From assembly GCF_004357995.1 (NCBI RefSeq), contig NZ_SMTK01000003.1, forward strand, positions 496,001 through 560,000: a stretch of 64,000 nucleotides of DNA, read 5' to 3'. The stretch comes from Arthrobacter crusticola (GTDB lineage: Bacteria; Actinomycetota; Actinomycetes; Actinomycetales; Micrococcaceae). Positions 43,249 through 53,049 of this stretch are shown here, piece after piece. Position 1 is the first letter of the stretch; each line of letters starts with the position of its first letter. Under the pieces are notes generated by a model. The model made no database searches, was not told the DNA's origin, and saw only the letters and a list, made by a program, of their open reading frames with translations. The translations under genes and the position numbers were made by a program.

Positions 43249-44394
43249 CTACAGGTTCCCGGTACTGATGAGCAGCATCCGACGCAGCGGCTCGGCCGCC
43301 CCCCACAGCAGCTGGTCGCCCACCGTGAACGCGCTGATGTACTCCGGGCCCATCTCGAGTTTGCGGATGCGTCCCACGGGGATCTCCAGGGACCCCGTTG
43401 CGGCCACCGGGGTCAGTTCGGTCACGGTGGCATCCTTGGTGTTGGGCACCACCTTCACCCACTCGTTATCGGCCGCGATCAGGCGCTCGATCTCGGCGAC
43501 CGGCAGGTCCTCGGTCAGCTTCAGGGTCAGCGCCTGCGAGTGCGATCGCATGGCGCCGATCCGCACGCACAGCCCGTCGAAGGGGATCCGCCCGCCGTTA
43601 CCGGTGCCTAGGATCTTGTTGGTCTCCGCCCCGGCCTTCCATTCCTCGCGGGACTGTCCGTTGCCCAGGTCGGCATCGATCCACGGAATCACCGAGCCGG
43701 CCAGGGGCACCCCGAACTGGGAGGCGTCGAGCTCCGGGTTGCGCTGCTGGGCCAGGACGGCCCGGTCGATCTCGAGGATGGCCGAGGCCGGGTCGTCGAG
43801 GTGGGTGAGCACGCTCGAGTGAAGGGCGCCGAACTGGTTGAGCAGTTCGCGCATGTGCCGGGCCCCGCCGCCCGAGGCGGCCTGGTACGTCATGGACGTG
43901 CCCCACTCCACCAGGCCGTTGCGGAACAGCCCGCCGAGGCCCATGAGCATGCAGGAGACGGTGCAGTTGCCGCCGATGAAGTCCTTCACGCCGCGGGCCA
44001 GCCCGGCGTCGATGACCCCGCGGTTGACCGGGTCCAGCACGATAATCGACTCGGGCTCCATCCGCAGCGTGGAGGCGGCGTCGATCCACAGCCCGTCCCA
44101 GCCGGCGTCGCGCAGCTTGGGGTGCACCTCCGAGGTGTAGGCGCCGCCCTGGGCGGTGACGATGATCGGCAGCTTCGCCAGCGTCTCCAGGTCGTAGGCG
44201 TTCTCGAGCTTCCCGGCGCCCTCGGCGAAGGACGGCGCCGGCCCGCCGGCGTTGGAGGTGGAGAAGAACACGGGGTTGAACAGGCGGAAGTCGCCTTCGT
44301 CCTGGAGGCGCTGCATGAGGACGGAGCCGACCATGCCGCGCCAGCCGACGAAGCCGACGGAGGGCAGGGGGGAGATGCTTGCTGCGGAGGTCAT
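43249..44394 (-). CDS. asd: Aspartate-semialdehyde dehydrogenase
   Basis: 381 residues of the long, E. coli-like class. It begins [18 protein letters not shown] for NADP binding, has FFSTSNAGG, and the catalytic Cys144 in [10 protein letters not shown]. It makes aspartate semialdehyde for lysine, diaminopimelate, threonine and methionine. ATG 44394 is leaderless by its -10. The short class is also found in actinobacteria, so the long class is informative for phylogeny. Confidence 0.94.
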   Translation of the reverse strand: MTSAASISPLPSVGFVGWRGMVGSVLMQRLQDEGDFRLFNPVFFSTSNAGGPAPSFAEGAGKLENAYDLETLAKLPIIVTAQGGAYTSEVHPKLRDAGWDGLWIDAASTLRMEPESIIVLDPVNRGVIDAGLARGVKDFIGGNCTVSCMLMGLGGLFRNGLVEWGTSMTYQAASGGGARHMRELLNQFGALHSSVLTHLDDPASAILEIDRAVLAQQRNPELDASQFGVPLAGSVIPWIDADLGNGQSREEWKAGAETNKILGTGNGGRIPFDGLCVRIGAMRSHSQALTLKLTEDLPVAEIERLIAADNEWVKVVPNTKDATVTELTPVAATGSLEIPVGRIRKLEMGPEYISAFTVGDQLLWGAAEPLRRMLLISTGNL

Positions 44395-44400
44395 CCTCCA

Positions 44401-44406
44401 AGCTTA
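44401..44406 (-). promoter_or_regulatory. asd: -10 element of a leaderless transcript (asd)
   Basis: TAAGCT on the minus strand ends six bases before ATG 44394. Confidence 0.55.
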
Positions 44407-44459
44407 GGCGAGCCCGGCGTGCGGGGGGAGGAACAGTTACGCTGGCTGCCGGTCGGGCC

Positions 44460-45017
44460 TTAGTCCGTCTGTGAGCGGCGCGCCCACAGGCTCAGCCGGT
44501 ACCGGGTGCCGGCGGTGCTGTCCAGCCAGCCCCCGGCGGGGCTGACGCCCTTCAGCTCCCACTCCGGGCCAAGCACCGGCGCGTAGGTGTCCCCGTCGGT
44601 GTCGGTCTCTATGACGGTGACCACCGCCGCGTTGGCCTCGGCGACCGCTTCGGTGTACAGTTTCCCGCCGCCGATGATCCAGATCTGCTCGGCGCCGGGT
44701 GCCCGCCGCGCCTCGGCGAGCGCGTCCTGGAGGGAACCGACGACGACGGCGCCCTCAAGCGGGCCGGAGGAGCTCACGACGATGTTGGTGCGGTCCGGCA
44801 GCGGGCGGTACTTCGCGGGGAAGGACTCCCAGGTGCGCCGGCCCATGATGACCGGGTGGCCGGTGGTGATCCTGCGGAAGTGGGCCAGGTCCTCGGGGAC
44901 ATGCCAGGGCATGCCGCCGCCCTTGCCGATCACCCCGTCCTCGGTCTGCGCCCAGATCAGGCCGATCACCGGCCCGCCGTCAACGGCGCCGGTCACGGTG
45001 ACATCATCGAAGCTCAT
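44460..45017 (-). CDS. folA: Dihydrofolate reductase
   Basis: 185 residues. [34 protein letters not shown] is the substrate-binding start when read in pieces, followed by [10 protein letters not shown] and [13 protein letters not shown] for NADPH. It regenerates tetrahydrofolate after thymidylate synthesis. ATG 45017 overlaps the thyA stop (ATGA), so it is the second gene of thyA-folA; the longer open frame through thyA is not real. Confidence 0.94.
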   Translation of the reverse strand: MSFDDVTVTGAVDGGPVIGLIWAQTEDGVIGKGGGMPWHVPEDLAHFRRITTGHPVIMGRRTWESFPAKYRPLPDRTNIVVSSSGPLEGAVVVGSLQDALAEARRAPGAEQIWIIGGGKLYTEAVAEANAAVVTVIETDTDGDTYAPVLGPEWELKGVSPAGGWLDSTAGTRYRLSLWARRSQTD

Positions 45018-45838
45018 ACGGCGATCGGAGCCTTGATCGTGGGGTGGTGCCGGTAGTCGAGCACCTCGAAGTCCTCGAGGGTGTAATCGGAGATGCTCTC
45101 CGGGGTGCGGGTGATCCGCAGCCGCGGGTAGGGGTAGGGCTCGCGGGAGAGCTGCTCGGTGACCTGCTCCACGTGGTTGTCGTAGATGTGCACGTCCCCG
45201 CCGGTCCAGATGAACTCCCCGGGCTCCAGCCCGGCCTGCTGGGCCACCATGAGGGTCAGCAGGGCGTAGGAGGCGATGTTGAACGGTACGCCGAGGAAGG
45301 TGTCCGCCGACCGCTGGTACAGCTGGCAGGACAGCCGGCCCGGGCCCTCGGCGGAGGGCTCGACATAGAACTGGAAGAACGCGTGGCACGGGGGAAGGGC
45401 CATGTTGGAGATCTCCGAGACGTTCCAGGCCGACACGATGTGCCGCCGGGAGTCGGGATTCGCCTTCAGTCCCTCGATGACGGCGGCGATCTGGTCGATG
45501 TGTCCGCCGTCCGGGGTGGGCCAGGAGCGCCACTGCACCCCGTAGACCGGGCCGAGTTCGCCGTCGGCGTCGGCCCACTCGTCCCAGATGGACACACCCT
45601 GTTCCTGGAGCCAGCGGACATTCGACTCCCCGCGCAGGAACCAGAGCAGTTCCAGCGCGACGGACTTGAAGTGCACCCGTTTCGTGGTGATCAGCGGGAA
45701 GGACTCGCGCAGGTCGAAGCGAAGCTGGCGTCCGAAGACGCTGCGGGTTCCGGTGCCGGTCCGGTCGGACTTGGCCGTGCCGTTGGACATCACATCGCGC
45801 AGCAGGTCTTCATACGGGGTGTTCAGGGGTGTGCTCAC
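45014..45838 (-). CDS. thyA: Thymidylate synthase
   Basis: 274 residues. The catalytic cysteine is in [12 protein letters not shown] (Cys151), RRHIVSAWN binds substrate phosphate near 131-139, and the cofactor region [20 protein letters not shown] is near 170-190. It methylates dUMP with methylene-tetrahydrofolate. GTG 45838 is six bases from a TAGACT -10 (leaderless). folA follows with overlap, coupling the two folate steps. Confidence 0.96.
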   Translation of the reverse strand: MSTPLNTPYEDLLRDVMSNGTAKSDRTGTGTRSVFGRQLRFDLRESFPLITTKRVHFKSVALELLWFLRGESNVRWLQEQGVSIWDEWADADGELGPVYGVQWRSWPTPDGGHIDQIAAVIEGLKANPDSRRHIVSAWNVSEISNMALPPCHAFFQFYVEPSAEGPGRLSCQLYQRSADTFLGVPFNIASYALLTLMVAQQAGLEPGEFIWTGGDVHIYDNHVEQVTEQLSREPYPYPRLRITRTPESISDYTLEDFEVLDYRHHPTIKAPIAV

Positions 45839-45844
45839 CGTGCC

Positions 45845-45850
45845 AGTCTA
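45845..45850 (-). promoter_or_regulatory. thyA: -10 element of a leaderless transcript (thyA-folA)
   Basis: TAGACT on the minus strand ends six bases before GTG 45838. Confidence 0.55.
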
Positions 45851-45897
45851 GCGAGGACCGGCCGGGGCACCGGCGTGCCCGCCGGCGCCGCGGCGTG

Positions 45898-46866
45898 TCA
45901 GTCGTCGTAGGCGCGGTACTGCTCCACGGAGACGATGCGCCCGTGGTTGACGGAGCTGACCTGGCAGATGACCGCCTCACCCGGTGACAAGTAGGGGTCG
46001 GCGACCGGCAGAAGGGCGGCCAGGTGCGCCGCCATGTGCCCGCGCAGCACCCCGAAGACCAGGGGCAGGACCGGCCGGTGCGTGCAGATCGCCACCGGGT
46101 TGCGCTTGTCGAAGACCTTCTCGACGGCAGCCCGGGCGCGCCCCGGTTTCCGGGCCGCGTCGTGCTCGGTGATGGCGTCGACGAGCTTGAGCTTCGCGTC
46201 GGCCTTCGCGACGTAGGGCGAGACCGTCTGGACGCACCGGACCCACGGACTGCTGATGACCCGCTCGGGCCGCCAGGCCTGCAGCAGCCCGCTCACGGCC
46301 ACCGCCTGGCGCCGGCCGGTGGCCGCGAGCGGCCGTTCGCCCTCGGCCCGGCTCCAGGAGGAGCGCGGCTTGGCCTTGGCATGGCGGACGATGATCAGCG
46401 GCCAGGTGCCGAGGTCCCGGCGTTCGTGGGCCTCCTCAAGGGCATCAAGCGGCTCCACGTCGGAGGGGTTGGTCAGCAGGAGGCGTGCCTTGTCGGGGGT
46501 GCACCACAGGTACTCGTCAACCTCTTTGCCGTCCGGGACGGGCTTGAGGCGGTCCGCCTTCGCGGCCCAGTAGTGGACCACCTTGCGTCCGGAGGACACC
46601 GCGTAGTCGATGGACGGCAACGGGATGCCGAGGTGGACCCTCAGGCCCACCTCCTCGTGCGTCTCGCGGACGGCGCACTCCGGGGTGGTCTCCCCGTCGT
46701 CGAGCTTGCCCTTGGGCCAGGACCAGTCGTCGTAGCGCGGACGGTGGATCAGCAGCACCTCGAGGCGCCCCTTTTCGGTCCGCCAGCATAGGGTGCCCGC
46801 GGCGGTGACAGCGACCTCGGTGGCCGACGGCACTGCGTCGGCCGGACTCTGGACGTCGGCGGACAT
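45898..46866 (-). CDS. mutT1: Nudix hydrolase fused to histidine phosphatase (MutT1 type)
   Basis: 322 residues, two domains. The Nudix box is complete: Gly53, Glu59, then RETHEEVG (67-74). The second domain starts VRHAKA (Arg161-His162) and matches SixA-type phosphohistidine phosphatases. The mycobacterial MutT1 with this fusion cleans 8-oxo-dGTP and diadenosine polyphosphates. ATG 46866 overlaps the ppk1 stop (ATGA), as expected from the conserved ppk1-mutT1 order. Confidence 0.9.
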   Translation of the reverse strand: MSADVQSPADAVPSATEVAVTAAGTLCWRTEKGRLEVLLIHRPRYDDWSWPKGKLDDGETTPECAVRETHEEVGLRVHLGIPLPSIDYAVSSGRKVVHYWAAKADRLKPVPDGKEVDEYLWCTPDKARLLLTNPSDVEPLDALEEAHERRDLGTWPLIIVRHAKAKPRSSWSRAEGERPLAATGRRQAVAVSGLLQAWRPERVISSPWVRCVQTVSPYVAKADAKLKLVDAITEHDAARKPGRARAAVEKVFDKRNPVAICTHRPVLPLVFGVLRGHMAAHLAALLPVADPYLSPGEAVICQVSSVNHGRIVSVEQYRAYDD

Positions 46867-49088
46867 CAGCGGCGGATGGCGGCGCGCTGCCGGGCACGGG
46901 AGGCGAGCAGCCAGGACTGGATGTCGCCGAGGTCCTCGCCGTTCTCGTCCTTGGCGTGCCGGGTCCATGCCCCGGTTTCGTCGAGGTGCCAGCTGGAGGT
47001 GCGCGGATCCATGTAGCGGTCCATGAGCGTCATGAGGTACTCGATGTCATCCGGGGCGCTCAGCTGCACCAGGGTCTCCACCCTGCGGTCGAGGTTGCGG
47101 TGCATCATGTCGGCGGAGCCGATGAACACCGCGGGGTCCCCGCCGTTGGCGAACGCGAACACCCGCGAGTGTTCGAGGAACCGGCCCAGCACGGAGCGCA
47201 CGGTGACATTCTCGCTGAGCCCGGGCACGCCAGGCCGCACCGAGCAGATGCCGCGGACGATGACATCGACCTTCACCCCGGCCTGGGAGGCCCGGTAGAG
47301 GGCGTCGATGATGGCCTCGTCGACCATCGAGTTGACCTTGATGACCACGCGGGCGGCCCTGCCCGCGTTCTTGTTGGCGATTTCCCGCTCGATCCGGTCG
47401 ATCAGGCCCGAGCGTACCGAGCGCGGCGCCACGAGCAGCCGTTTGAAGGTGGACCTGGGGGCGTAGCCGGAGAGCTGATTGAACAGCCGGGACAGGTCCT
47501 CGCCCACCTGGTCATTCGAGGTCAGCAGGCCGAGGTCCTCGTAGTAGCGGGCCGTGCGCGGGTGGTAGTTTCCGGTGCCGATGTGGCAGTAGCGGCGCAG
47601 TCCGTCGATCTCCTGTCGCACCACCAGCGAGAGCTTGCAGTGGGTCTTCAGACCCACGATGCCGTACACCACGTGCACGCCGGCCTGCTCGAGCTTGCGC
47701 GCCCAGGAGATGTTGGCCTGCTCGTCGAAGCGGGCCTTGATCTCCACGAGGGCGAGCACCTGCTTGCCGGCCTCGGCCGCGTCGATCAGGGCGTCGACGA
47801 TCGGGGAGTCCCCGGAGGTGCGGTACAGGGTCTGCTTGATGGCCTGCACCTTGGGATCGGCGGCGGCCTGCTCGAGGAAGGCCTGGACGGAGGTGGAGAA
47901 GGAGTCGTACGGGTGGTGCAGCAGGATGTCCCGGCGCCGCATGGCGGCGAACACGTTGGCGGCCTTGGAGGTTTCGCTCTCGTTGAGGTGCCGGCTGGTG
48001 TGCGGTACATGCTTGGGGTAGTGGAGCTCCCCGCGGTCGATCTTCCCGATGACGCTGAGCCCGCGCAGGTCAAGGGGCGCCGGGAGGGTGAAGACTTCGT
48101 CCTCCTCGATGCCCAGCTCGCGGGCGAGCAGCGCGCGGATGCTCGGGTTGATGTCGGTGGCAACCTCGAGGCGCACCGGCGGGCCGAACCGGCGGCGCAG
48201 CAGCTCCTTCTCGAGTGCCTGCAGCAGGTTCTCCGCGTCGTCCTCCTCCACCTCGAGGTCCTCGTTGCGGGTGACCCGGAAGGTGTGGTGTTCGAGCACC
48301 TCCATGCCGGGGAAGAGCTGGTCGAGGTGGACGGCGATGACGTCCTCGAGCGCGATAAAGCGGGCGGTGCGCCCGGCGACGCTGCCGGCGCGGTGCCCGT
48401 CAACGGAGAGCAGGCGGGGCAGCTGGTCGGGCACCTTGACGCGGGCGAACAGTTCCTTTTCGCTAATGGGGTTGCGCACCACGACGGCGAGGTTCAGCGA
48501 CAGCCCGGAGATGTAGGGGAACGGGTGCGCCGGGTCCACCGCGAGCGGGGTGAGGATGGGGAAGACCTTCTCGGCGAACAGCTTGTTCAGCTCGACCCGC
48601 GCCGGTTCGTCGAGTTCGTCCCAGGTGGTGAGGTGGATGTGCTCCTTGGCCAGGGCGGGGCGGATCTGCTCGGCGAAGACCGCGGCGTGGCGCTGCTGGA
48701 GGCGGTAGCCGTCCTCCATGATCTTCTCGAGCTGCTCGATGGGGCTGAGCCCGGCCGCGGAGGGAACGGCGAGCCCGGTGGCGATGCGGCGCTTCAGGCC
48801 GGCGACGCGCACCATGAAGAACTCGTCGAGGTTGGACGCGAAGATCGAGAGGAACGCGACCCGCTCCAGCAGGTAGAGGTCGGGATCCTCGGCGAGCTCG
48901 AGCACCCGCGCGTTGAAGTCGAGCCAGCTGATCTCGCGGTCGAGGAACCGGTCCGGGCGGATGTCACCGGTCGGCAGCAGGCTCGGGGCGAATTCGGGAA
49001 TCTCGATGCGGTCCTGGGTGGCCCGGGCGGGCGAGGTTTCCGAGGAACCGTAACGGGATGGGACTCGGGCGGCTGTCTCAGATGCCAT
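46866..49088 (-). CDS. ppk1: Polyphosphate kinase 1
   Basis: 740 residues. The N-terminal domain has [17 protein letters not shown] and [12 protein letters not shown]; the kinase domains have [13 protein letters not shown] and the phosphorylated histidine in [17 protein letters not shown]. It makes inorganic polyphosphate from ATP reversibly. ATG 49088 was chosen with GGAGA upstream; the frame extends to 49268 but without family sequence. Confidence 0.95.
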   Translation of the reverse strand: MASETAARVPSRYGSSETSPARATQDRIEIPEFAPSLLPTGDIRPDRFLDREISWLDFNARVLELAEDPDLYLLERVAFLSIFASNLDEFFMVRVAGLKRRIATGLAVPSAAGLSPIEQLEKIMEDGYRLQQRHAAVFAEQIRPALAKEHIHLTTWDELDEPARVELNKLFAEKVFPILTPLAVDPAHPFPYISGLSLNLAVVVRNPISEKELFARVKVPDQLPRLLSVDGHRAGSVAGRTARFIALEDVIAVHLDQLFPGMEVLEHHTFRVTRNEDLEVEEDDAENLLQALEKELLRRRFGPPVRLEVATDINPSIRALLARELGIEEDEVFTLPAPLDLRGLSVIGKIDRGELHYPKHVPHTSRHLNESETSKAANVFAAMRRRDILLHHPYDSFSTSVQAFLEQAAADPKVQAIKQTLYRTSGDSPIVDALIDAAEAGKQVLALVEIKARFDEQANISWARKLEQAGVHVVYGIVGLKTHCKLSLVVRQEIDGLRRYCHIGTGNYHPRTARYYEDLGLLTSNDQVGEDLSRLFNQLSGYAPRSTFKRLLVAPRSVRSGLIDRIEREIANKNAGRAARVVIKVNSMVDEAIIDALYRASQAGVKVDVIVRGICSVRPGVPGLSENVTVRSVLGRFLEHSRVFAFANGGDPAVFIGSADMMHRNLDRRVETLVQLSAPDDIEYLMTLMDRYMDPRTSSWHLDETGAWTRHAKDENGEDLGDIQSWLLASRARQRAAIRR

Positions 49089-49158
49089 GGTGTCTCCTGC
49101 GGCGTTCAATGGTGTCTCGGGGCGCGCGTAGAAGCGGGCACTGTGCTGGAATCCAACC

Positions 49159-50172
49159 TTACAAGCTGGGCGTGTCTTCTCCACCTGCATACATGACATC
49201 GACGTCCCAGCGCGTGAAGCCCAGGCGGCGGTAGAGGGCCACGGCGGCGGTGTTGTCGGCGTCAACATAGAGCATGATGGCCTGCAGTCCGCGCCGGTGC
49301 AGGTACTCGATGCCAGCCACCGTGAGGGCCTTGCCCAGGCCGCGGCCCTGCGCCTCGGGCGTCACCCCGACGACGTATACCTCGCCGAGCGGCGGGTGGG
49401 CGCCCGTGCCGGCATGCACCTTGGTCCAGTGGAAGCCGAGCAGGCGGGAGGTCTCGGTATCCTCGGCCAGGAAAAAGCCCCCGGGGTCGAACCAGTCCTC
49501 GGCCATGCGGGCCTGCAGGTCGGCGAGGGTCGTGGACCCCTGCTCGGGGTGGTGGGCGAAGGCGGACCGGTTGGCCTCGAGCCACAGCTGTTCGTCCTGT
49601 CCGGGGACGAAGGTCCGAAGCCGGACCTTGTCGGGCAGGGCGGGGGAGGGCACCAGCTCGGCGTCCGCGGCCCGGGTCTGGCGCATGCGCCACAGCTCAC
49701 GGACGGGCCGGAACCCGTGCCGGGCGGCGAGGGCGGCCGCGGCGGCATGGTTGCCGTGCGACCAGGCCCGGAGCCCGGGAACCTTCTCGGCGGCGACCGC
49801 CGCCGCCAGGGCGGATCCGGCCCCTTCGGCCCGGGCGTCAGGCGCCACGACCAGTTCGAGGACGGCGGCCTCCTGGCCCGCATCCGGCGCCCCGCCCGGG
49901 GGCAGGCTGACGACGGCGACGCCGGCCAGTTCCGCGTCGTCCCCTGCGTCCCCGCCCGAGCCGGCCCGCGGCCGCGCGGTGAAAAGCATGACCCGGGCCG
50001 CGCCGGGCGCGGAGGAACGCAGGTTTACGAGGGTCTGCTCGGACAGGGGAGGGTTGCCGTCGGCCTCGGCCGCCCGCGCGGCGAGTTCGCGGATCTCCGC
50101 CAGCAGGGGCCCCTGCGGGGTGCCGGAGGTCCGGGTGATCGTCCAGGGGGAAAGCTGCGCATCGGCCGTCAT
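49159..50172 (-). CDS. mshD: Mycothiol synthase
   Basis: 337 residues made of two GNAT domains. The C-terminal one is the active domain: [25 protein letters not shown] with the acetyl-CoA loop QGRGLG near 270. The ending [28 protein letters not shown] matches MshD. It acetylates Cys-GlcN-Ins to mycothiol, the actinobacterial low-molecular-weight thiol. ATG 50172 is leaderless by its -10. Confidence 0.92.
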   Translation of the reverse strand: MTADAQLSPWTITRTSGTPQGPLLAEIRELAARAAEADGNPPLSEQTLVNLRSSAPGAARVMLFTARPRAGSGGDAGDDAELAGVAVVSLPPGGAPDAGQEAAVLELVVAPDARAEGAGSALAAAVAAEKVPGLRAWSHGNHAAAAALAARHGFRPVRELWRMRQTRAADAELVPSPALPDKVRLRTFVPGQDEQLWLEANRSAFAHHPEQGSTTLADLQARMAEDWFDPGGFFLAEDTETSRLLGFHWTKVHAGTGAHPPLGEVYVVGVTPEAQGRGLGKALTVAGIEYLHRRGLQAIMLYVDADNTAAVALYRRLGFTRWDVDVMYAGGEDTPSL

Positions 50173-50178
50173 GGGCCC

Positions 50179-50184
50179 AGCCTA
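50179..50184 (-). promoter_or_regulatory. mshD: -10 element of a leaderless transcript (mshD)
   Basis: TAGGCT on the minus strand ends six bases before ATG 50172. Confidence 0.55.
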
Positions 50185-50236
50185 GTGCCCCGGCGCCCGG
50201 CGGGACCGGCCGCCGGCCAAGGTTCAGGCCGCCGGT

Positions 50237-50266
50237 TTGGCGGGACGCTCCCGTTTGGGGTAGCGT
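50237..50266 (+). promoter_or_regulatory. Candidate promoter for a small plus-strand RNA
   Basis: TTGGCG (50237-50242), an 18-bp spacer and TAGCGT (50261-50266) form a sigma-70-type promoter directed away from mshD into the mshD-glnR gap. Confidence 0.45.
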
Positions 50267-50272
50267 GGGAAA

Positions 50273-50382
50273 CCGTTCAGGGGGGATGCACCACTGGGGT
50301 GCCCGCGATACGTTCGACCCGTATGTCCTCCACTTTGGGCCCCGCCCACGAAAAACCCCCATCCGCAGGAATGGGGGTTTTT
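50273..50382 (+). ncRNA. Candidate structured small RNA (or 34-residue peptide mRNA)
   Basis: From the predicted start, about 110 nt run to a perfect 12-bp terminator. Two hairpins precede it: GCACC/GGTGC (50288-50302) and ATACG/CGTAT (50308-50324). A 34-codon frame (50286-50390, beginning MHHWGARDTF) also fits but has no spaced ribosome binding site and runs through the terminator. The terminator alone could be explained by glnR on the other strand, so the RNA is a hypothesis. Confidence 0.4.
50351..50382. terminator. Bidirectional terminator downstream of glnR
   Basis: AAAAACCCCCAT pairs perfectly with ATGGGGGTTTTT over an 8-nt loop, giving a T tract on both strands. It ends glnR on the minus strand and the candidate small RNA on the plus strand. 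Confidence 0.9.
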
Positions 50383-50428
50383 CGCATTAAGGCCCCTCCC
50401 CGCGCGTCCTTTTCAGGCGCCCGTTCCT

Positions 50429-51139
50429 TCAGGCGTCCTGGACGACGTCGGCCCCGGTCTCTTCGGGTGTCCGTGTCAGCGTGAACCGGTAGCCGACGTT
50501 GCGCACCGTGGCAATGAGCTGTTCGTGGTCGGTGCCGAGCTTCGCCCGCAGCCGCCGCACGTGCACATCGACCGTCCGGGTGCCGCCGTAGTAGTCGTAG
50601 CCCCACACCTCGTGCAGCAGCTGGTCGCGGGTGAAGACCCGTCCGGGATGCTGGGCCAGGTACTTCAGCAGCTCGAATTCCTTATAGGTGAGGTTCAGCG
50701 GAACCCCGCCGACCCGGGCGGTGTAGCTCGCCTCGTCGATCACCACGCCCGAGGCCCGGATCTCGGAGCTGGTCTCCTCCCCGGCCGCCTGGGCCCGGGC
50801 GATGACCAGCCGCAGCCGCGCCTCGACCTCGGCCGGCCCGGCCGAATCCAGCAGGACGTCATCGGCCAGCCAGGCGGCGGTCACCGCCGTCATGCCGCCC
50901 TCGGTCAACACGAGCATCAACGGGGCACTGAGCCCGGTGGCCTTCAGGAGCTGGGTGAGCGAACGCGCACCTACGAGGTCACGCCGGGCGTCGACCAGGA
51001 CGACGTCGCAGGGTTCGGTCTCCAGCAGGGCGGTGGGTTCGGCGGGGAGGATATGCACCTTGTGGCTGAGCAGTTCAAGGGCCGGGAGGATCTCCACTGA
51101 GGATCCCGCACTGTTGGTAAGCAGCAGGATGTGCGGCAT
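50429..51139 (-). CDS. glnR: GlnR-type orphan response regulator
   Basis: 236 residues. The N-terminal receiver-like domain ([22 protein letters not shown]) has the lone conserved Asp50 in VVLVDARRD but lacks the usual acidic pair. The C-terminal OmpR-type winged helix reads [22 protein letters not shown] and [13 protein letters not shown]. This matches GlnR, the activator-repressor of nitrogen genes, which works without phosphorylation as a dimer; its gene neighbours mshD in mycobacteria too. ATG 51139 begins the family sequence. Confidence 0.9.
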   Translation of the reverse strand: MPHILLLTNSAGSSVEILPALELLSHKVHILPAEPTALLETEPCDVVLVDARRDLVGARSLTQLLKATGLSAPLMLVLTEGGMTAVTAAWLADDVLLDSAGPAEVEARLRLVIARAQAAGEETSSEIRASGVVIDEASYTARVGGVPLNLTYKEFELLKYLAQHPGRVFTRDQLLHEVWGYDYYGGTRTVDVHVRRLRAKLGTDHEQLIATVRNVGYRFTLTRTPEETGADVVQDA

Positions 51140-51349
51140 GTGTCCTCCACGGGTCGGGACGCGCATCATCGGGCGGGCGGACCGGAGCTGCACCGGGAGA
51201 ACCGGAAGCCGCCGGCGGTAAAGATTTGGACAAGTATAACCGCAGGGCGGGCACCGCGCCCGACGCCGCAGCCCTGCCCTGGCCCGCCCTGTCCGGACCG
51301 CGGGCCGGGAGTTTCCCAGACCTCGGAGGCATAGGGCAGTATTGCTCGG

Positions 51350-52093
51350 GTGAGATTCTGGATAGTGGCCGCGGCAGCCGCCGCCTCGGTGGCGGGCCTG
51401 GTCGGCACATCCTTCGTCTCACCTCTGGCCGTTGCCGTTGTCACCGCGATCCTGTGCGCCGTGGCCGCCGTCGGCTGGCCCCACCTGCTGGGCGTCCCCG
51501 CCCGCAAGAGCCAGTCCACGGCCATCGGGCTCAGCGCAATCGCCGCCACCGCCGCCGCCGCCTTCACCCCGGGCCCGGGCTTCATGGTTTGGTTCCCCGG
51601 CGCGGTGGCCCTTGGCGTGAGTGCGGTGTTCCTGATCCAGCTGCTCCGGGGGACCGGTCAGAGCCACCGCCTCGAATCGACCCTGGGGGCCAGTTCGGGT
51701 GTCTTCGCCGTGGCCCTGGGCTCCGGGTGGGCGGCCGCCGACCGGCTGCCGGTCAATGCCGCCGGGACGTCCATGATGCTCGTGACCGGAATCAGCGTCC
51801 TCGCCGCCCTCGCGGGCCTGCTCCCGCGGTGGCCCGACCGGGTCGCCGCTCCACTGGGTCTGGTCCTCGCCGCCGCCGCCGGATGGGTCGGCGCGCTCCT
51901 GCTCCCCGGCGTCCCCGTCCTGCCCGCCGTCCTCGTCGGCCTCGTCAGCGGCGCGGTACTCGTGAGCAGCCGGCGCCTGCTCGCCTCCCGGGAGGCACCG
52001 CTGAACGCCGCGGCGGCGCTCTCCGCCGGGATCACCCCGGTCCTTGCCATCGGGGCCCTCGTCTATTTCCTGGACACCCTGCTGCTCTCCTGA
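51350..52093 (+). CDS. Polytopic membrane protein
   Basis: 247 residues with about eight hydrophobic segments starting at residue 1 ([22 protein letters not shown]). Polar motifs are few; RKSQSTAIG near 47-55 lies in a loop. No transporter family recognised, though the all-helical layout suggests a permease or scaffold. GTG 51350 is the likely start. It diverges from glnR over a 210-bp region without other genes and could be a GlnR target, which the sequence does not prove. Confidence 0.65.
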   Translation: MRFWIVAAAAAASVAGLVGTSFVSPLAVAVVTAILCAVAAVGWPHLLGVPARKSQSTAIGLSAIAATAAAAFTPGPGFMVWFPGAVALGVSAVFLIQLLRGTGQSHRLESTLGASSGVFAVALGSGWAAADRLPVNAAGTSMMLVTGISVLAALAGLLPRWPDRVAAPLGLVLAAAAGWVGALLLPGVPVLPAVLVGLVSGAVLVSSRRLLASREAPLNAAAALSAGITPVLAIGALVYFLDTLLLS

Positions 52094-52238
52094 ACGCGCC
52101 GGTTCCGCGGGGCACCGGGCCGGTCGGGCCCGCCCGCTTCGCCTGCCGCGCTGGCGGTTCCTCCAGCGGCTAATCGGCCCACCGGCGCCCGCCCGGAGGC
52201 ACGCCCCCGATGGTGTACTGCGGGCCGGAAGGGCGCGT

Positions 52239-52244
52239 TAGGAT
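52239..52244 (+). promoter_or_regulatory. -10 element of a leaderless transcript (37-residue membrane protein)
   Basis: TAGGAT ends six bases before ATG 52251. Confidence 0.55.
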
Positions 52245-52250
52245 GGAAAT

Positions 52251-52364
52251 ATGTCGATCCTCGCACTGGAAATCTTCTTCATCTGCCTGCTCGTTGTCGC
52301 CGGCCTCGCCATGGCGGGTTTCGCCGCACTCGTGGTCGCCCGCCTGTACAAGGGCCAGAAGTAG
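52251..52364 (+). CDS. 37-residue single-helix membrane protein
   Basis: The peptide starts MSILALEIFFICLLVVAGL and ends LVVARLYKGQK. It is one transmembrane helix with a basic cytoplasmic end. Evidence for coding is the -10 six bases before ATG, the clean hydrophobic pattern and the 18-bp spacing to the next gene, with which it is co-transcribed. No family recognised. Confidence 0.6.
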   Translation: MSILALEIFFICLLVVAGLAMAGFAALVVARLYKGQK

Positions 52365-52382
52365 CGGTTAGGCAACCCGGCA

Positions 52383-52982
52383 ATGTCAATCGAACTTCCC
52401 ACCGACCTCACCCCTGAGCTGGTTCCGCTCTCCTGGCTGCTTGGCACCTGGGAAGGGACCGGGCGCCTCGGTGAGGGCGACGCCGACTCGGAGCACTTCG
52501 GGCAGCGGATGACGTTCGAACAGCACGGGCTGCCGTACCTGCAGTACACCGCCGAGAGCTGGCTCACCGACGAGCAGGGCTCCCGGCTGCGGCCGCTGTC
52601 GGTCGAGACCGGATTCTGGGCGCTTGACCGAAAGCTCAATGACGCCGACGTCGGGCCGGGGCTCTCCCCGGCAGACATCGTGCCGGCGCTGAAGACCGCG
52701 GATGAGGTGGAGCAGTTCCGCAACGACGCGGGCGGGTTCGACATCACCGCCACCATCGTCCACCCCGGCAGCATCGCCGAGCTCTACTACGGCACCATCA
52801 AGGGACCTCAGATCCAGCTCTCAACCGACGTGGTGATGCGCGGGCAGCACTCCAAGGAGTACGCGGCCGCCACGCGCCTGTTCGGGCTGGTCGGCGGCGA
52901 CCTGTACTGGCGCTGGGATGTTGCCGCGTCCGGAAACGCGCTGCAGGCCCACGCCTCGGCGATCCTCAAAAAGCTTTCCTGA
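52383..52982 (+). CDS. Nitrobindin-like (FABP/THAP4-type) heme-binding protein
   Basis: 199 residues. LSWLLGTWEGTGRL near 18-31 has the GxWxGxG motif, then FEQHGLPYLQY and RPLSVETGFW, as in the bacterial nitrobindins, 10-stranded beta-barrels that bind heme and handle NO or peroxynitrite. The heme His expected near the C-terminus is not certain by eye; ALQAHASAILKKL carries a His at about 191. Function is by family. Confidence 0.8.
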   Translation: MSIELPTDLTPELVPLSWLLGTWEGTGRLGEGDADSEHFGQRMTFEQHGLPYLQYTAESWLTDEQGSRLRPLSVETGFWALDRKLNDADVGPGLSPADIVPALKTADEVEQFRNDAGGFDITATIVHPGSIAELYYGTIKGPQIQLSTDVVMRGQHSKEYAAATRLFGLVGGDLYWRWDVAASGNALQAHASAILKKLS

Positions 52983-53049
52983 CCCCGCTACGGTGCCGTC
53001 CGGCCGGCCGGACGGGGGAATAGCACCGCCTGAAAGGCGTTACATCCAC

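Noticed and set aside
45018..45578. Extended open frame upstream of folA
   Set aside because: It runs through thyA in another frame; the ATGA overlap and family start favour 45017.
46956..49196. A 746-codon open frame antisense to ppk1
   Set aside because: Its length mirrors ppk1 and its sequence is low complexity; a normal effect of GC-rich third positions.
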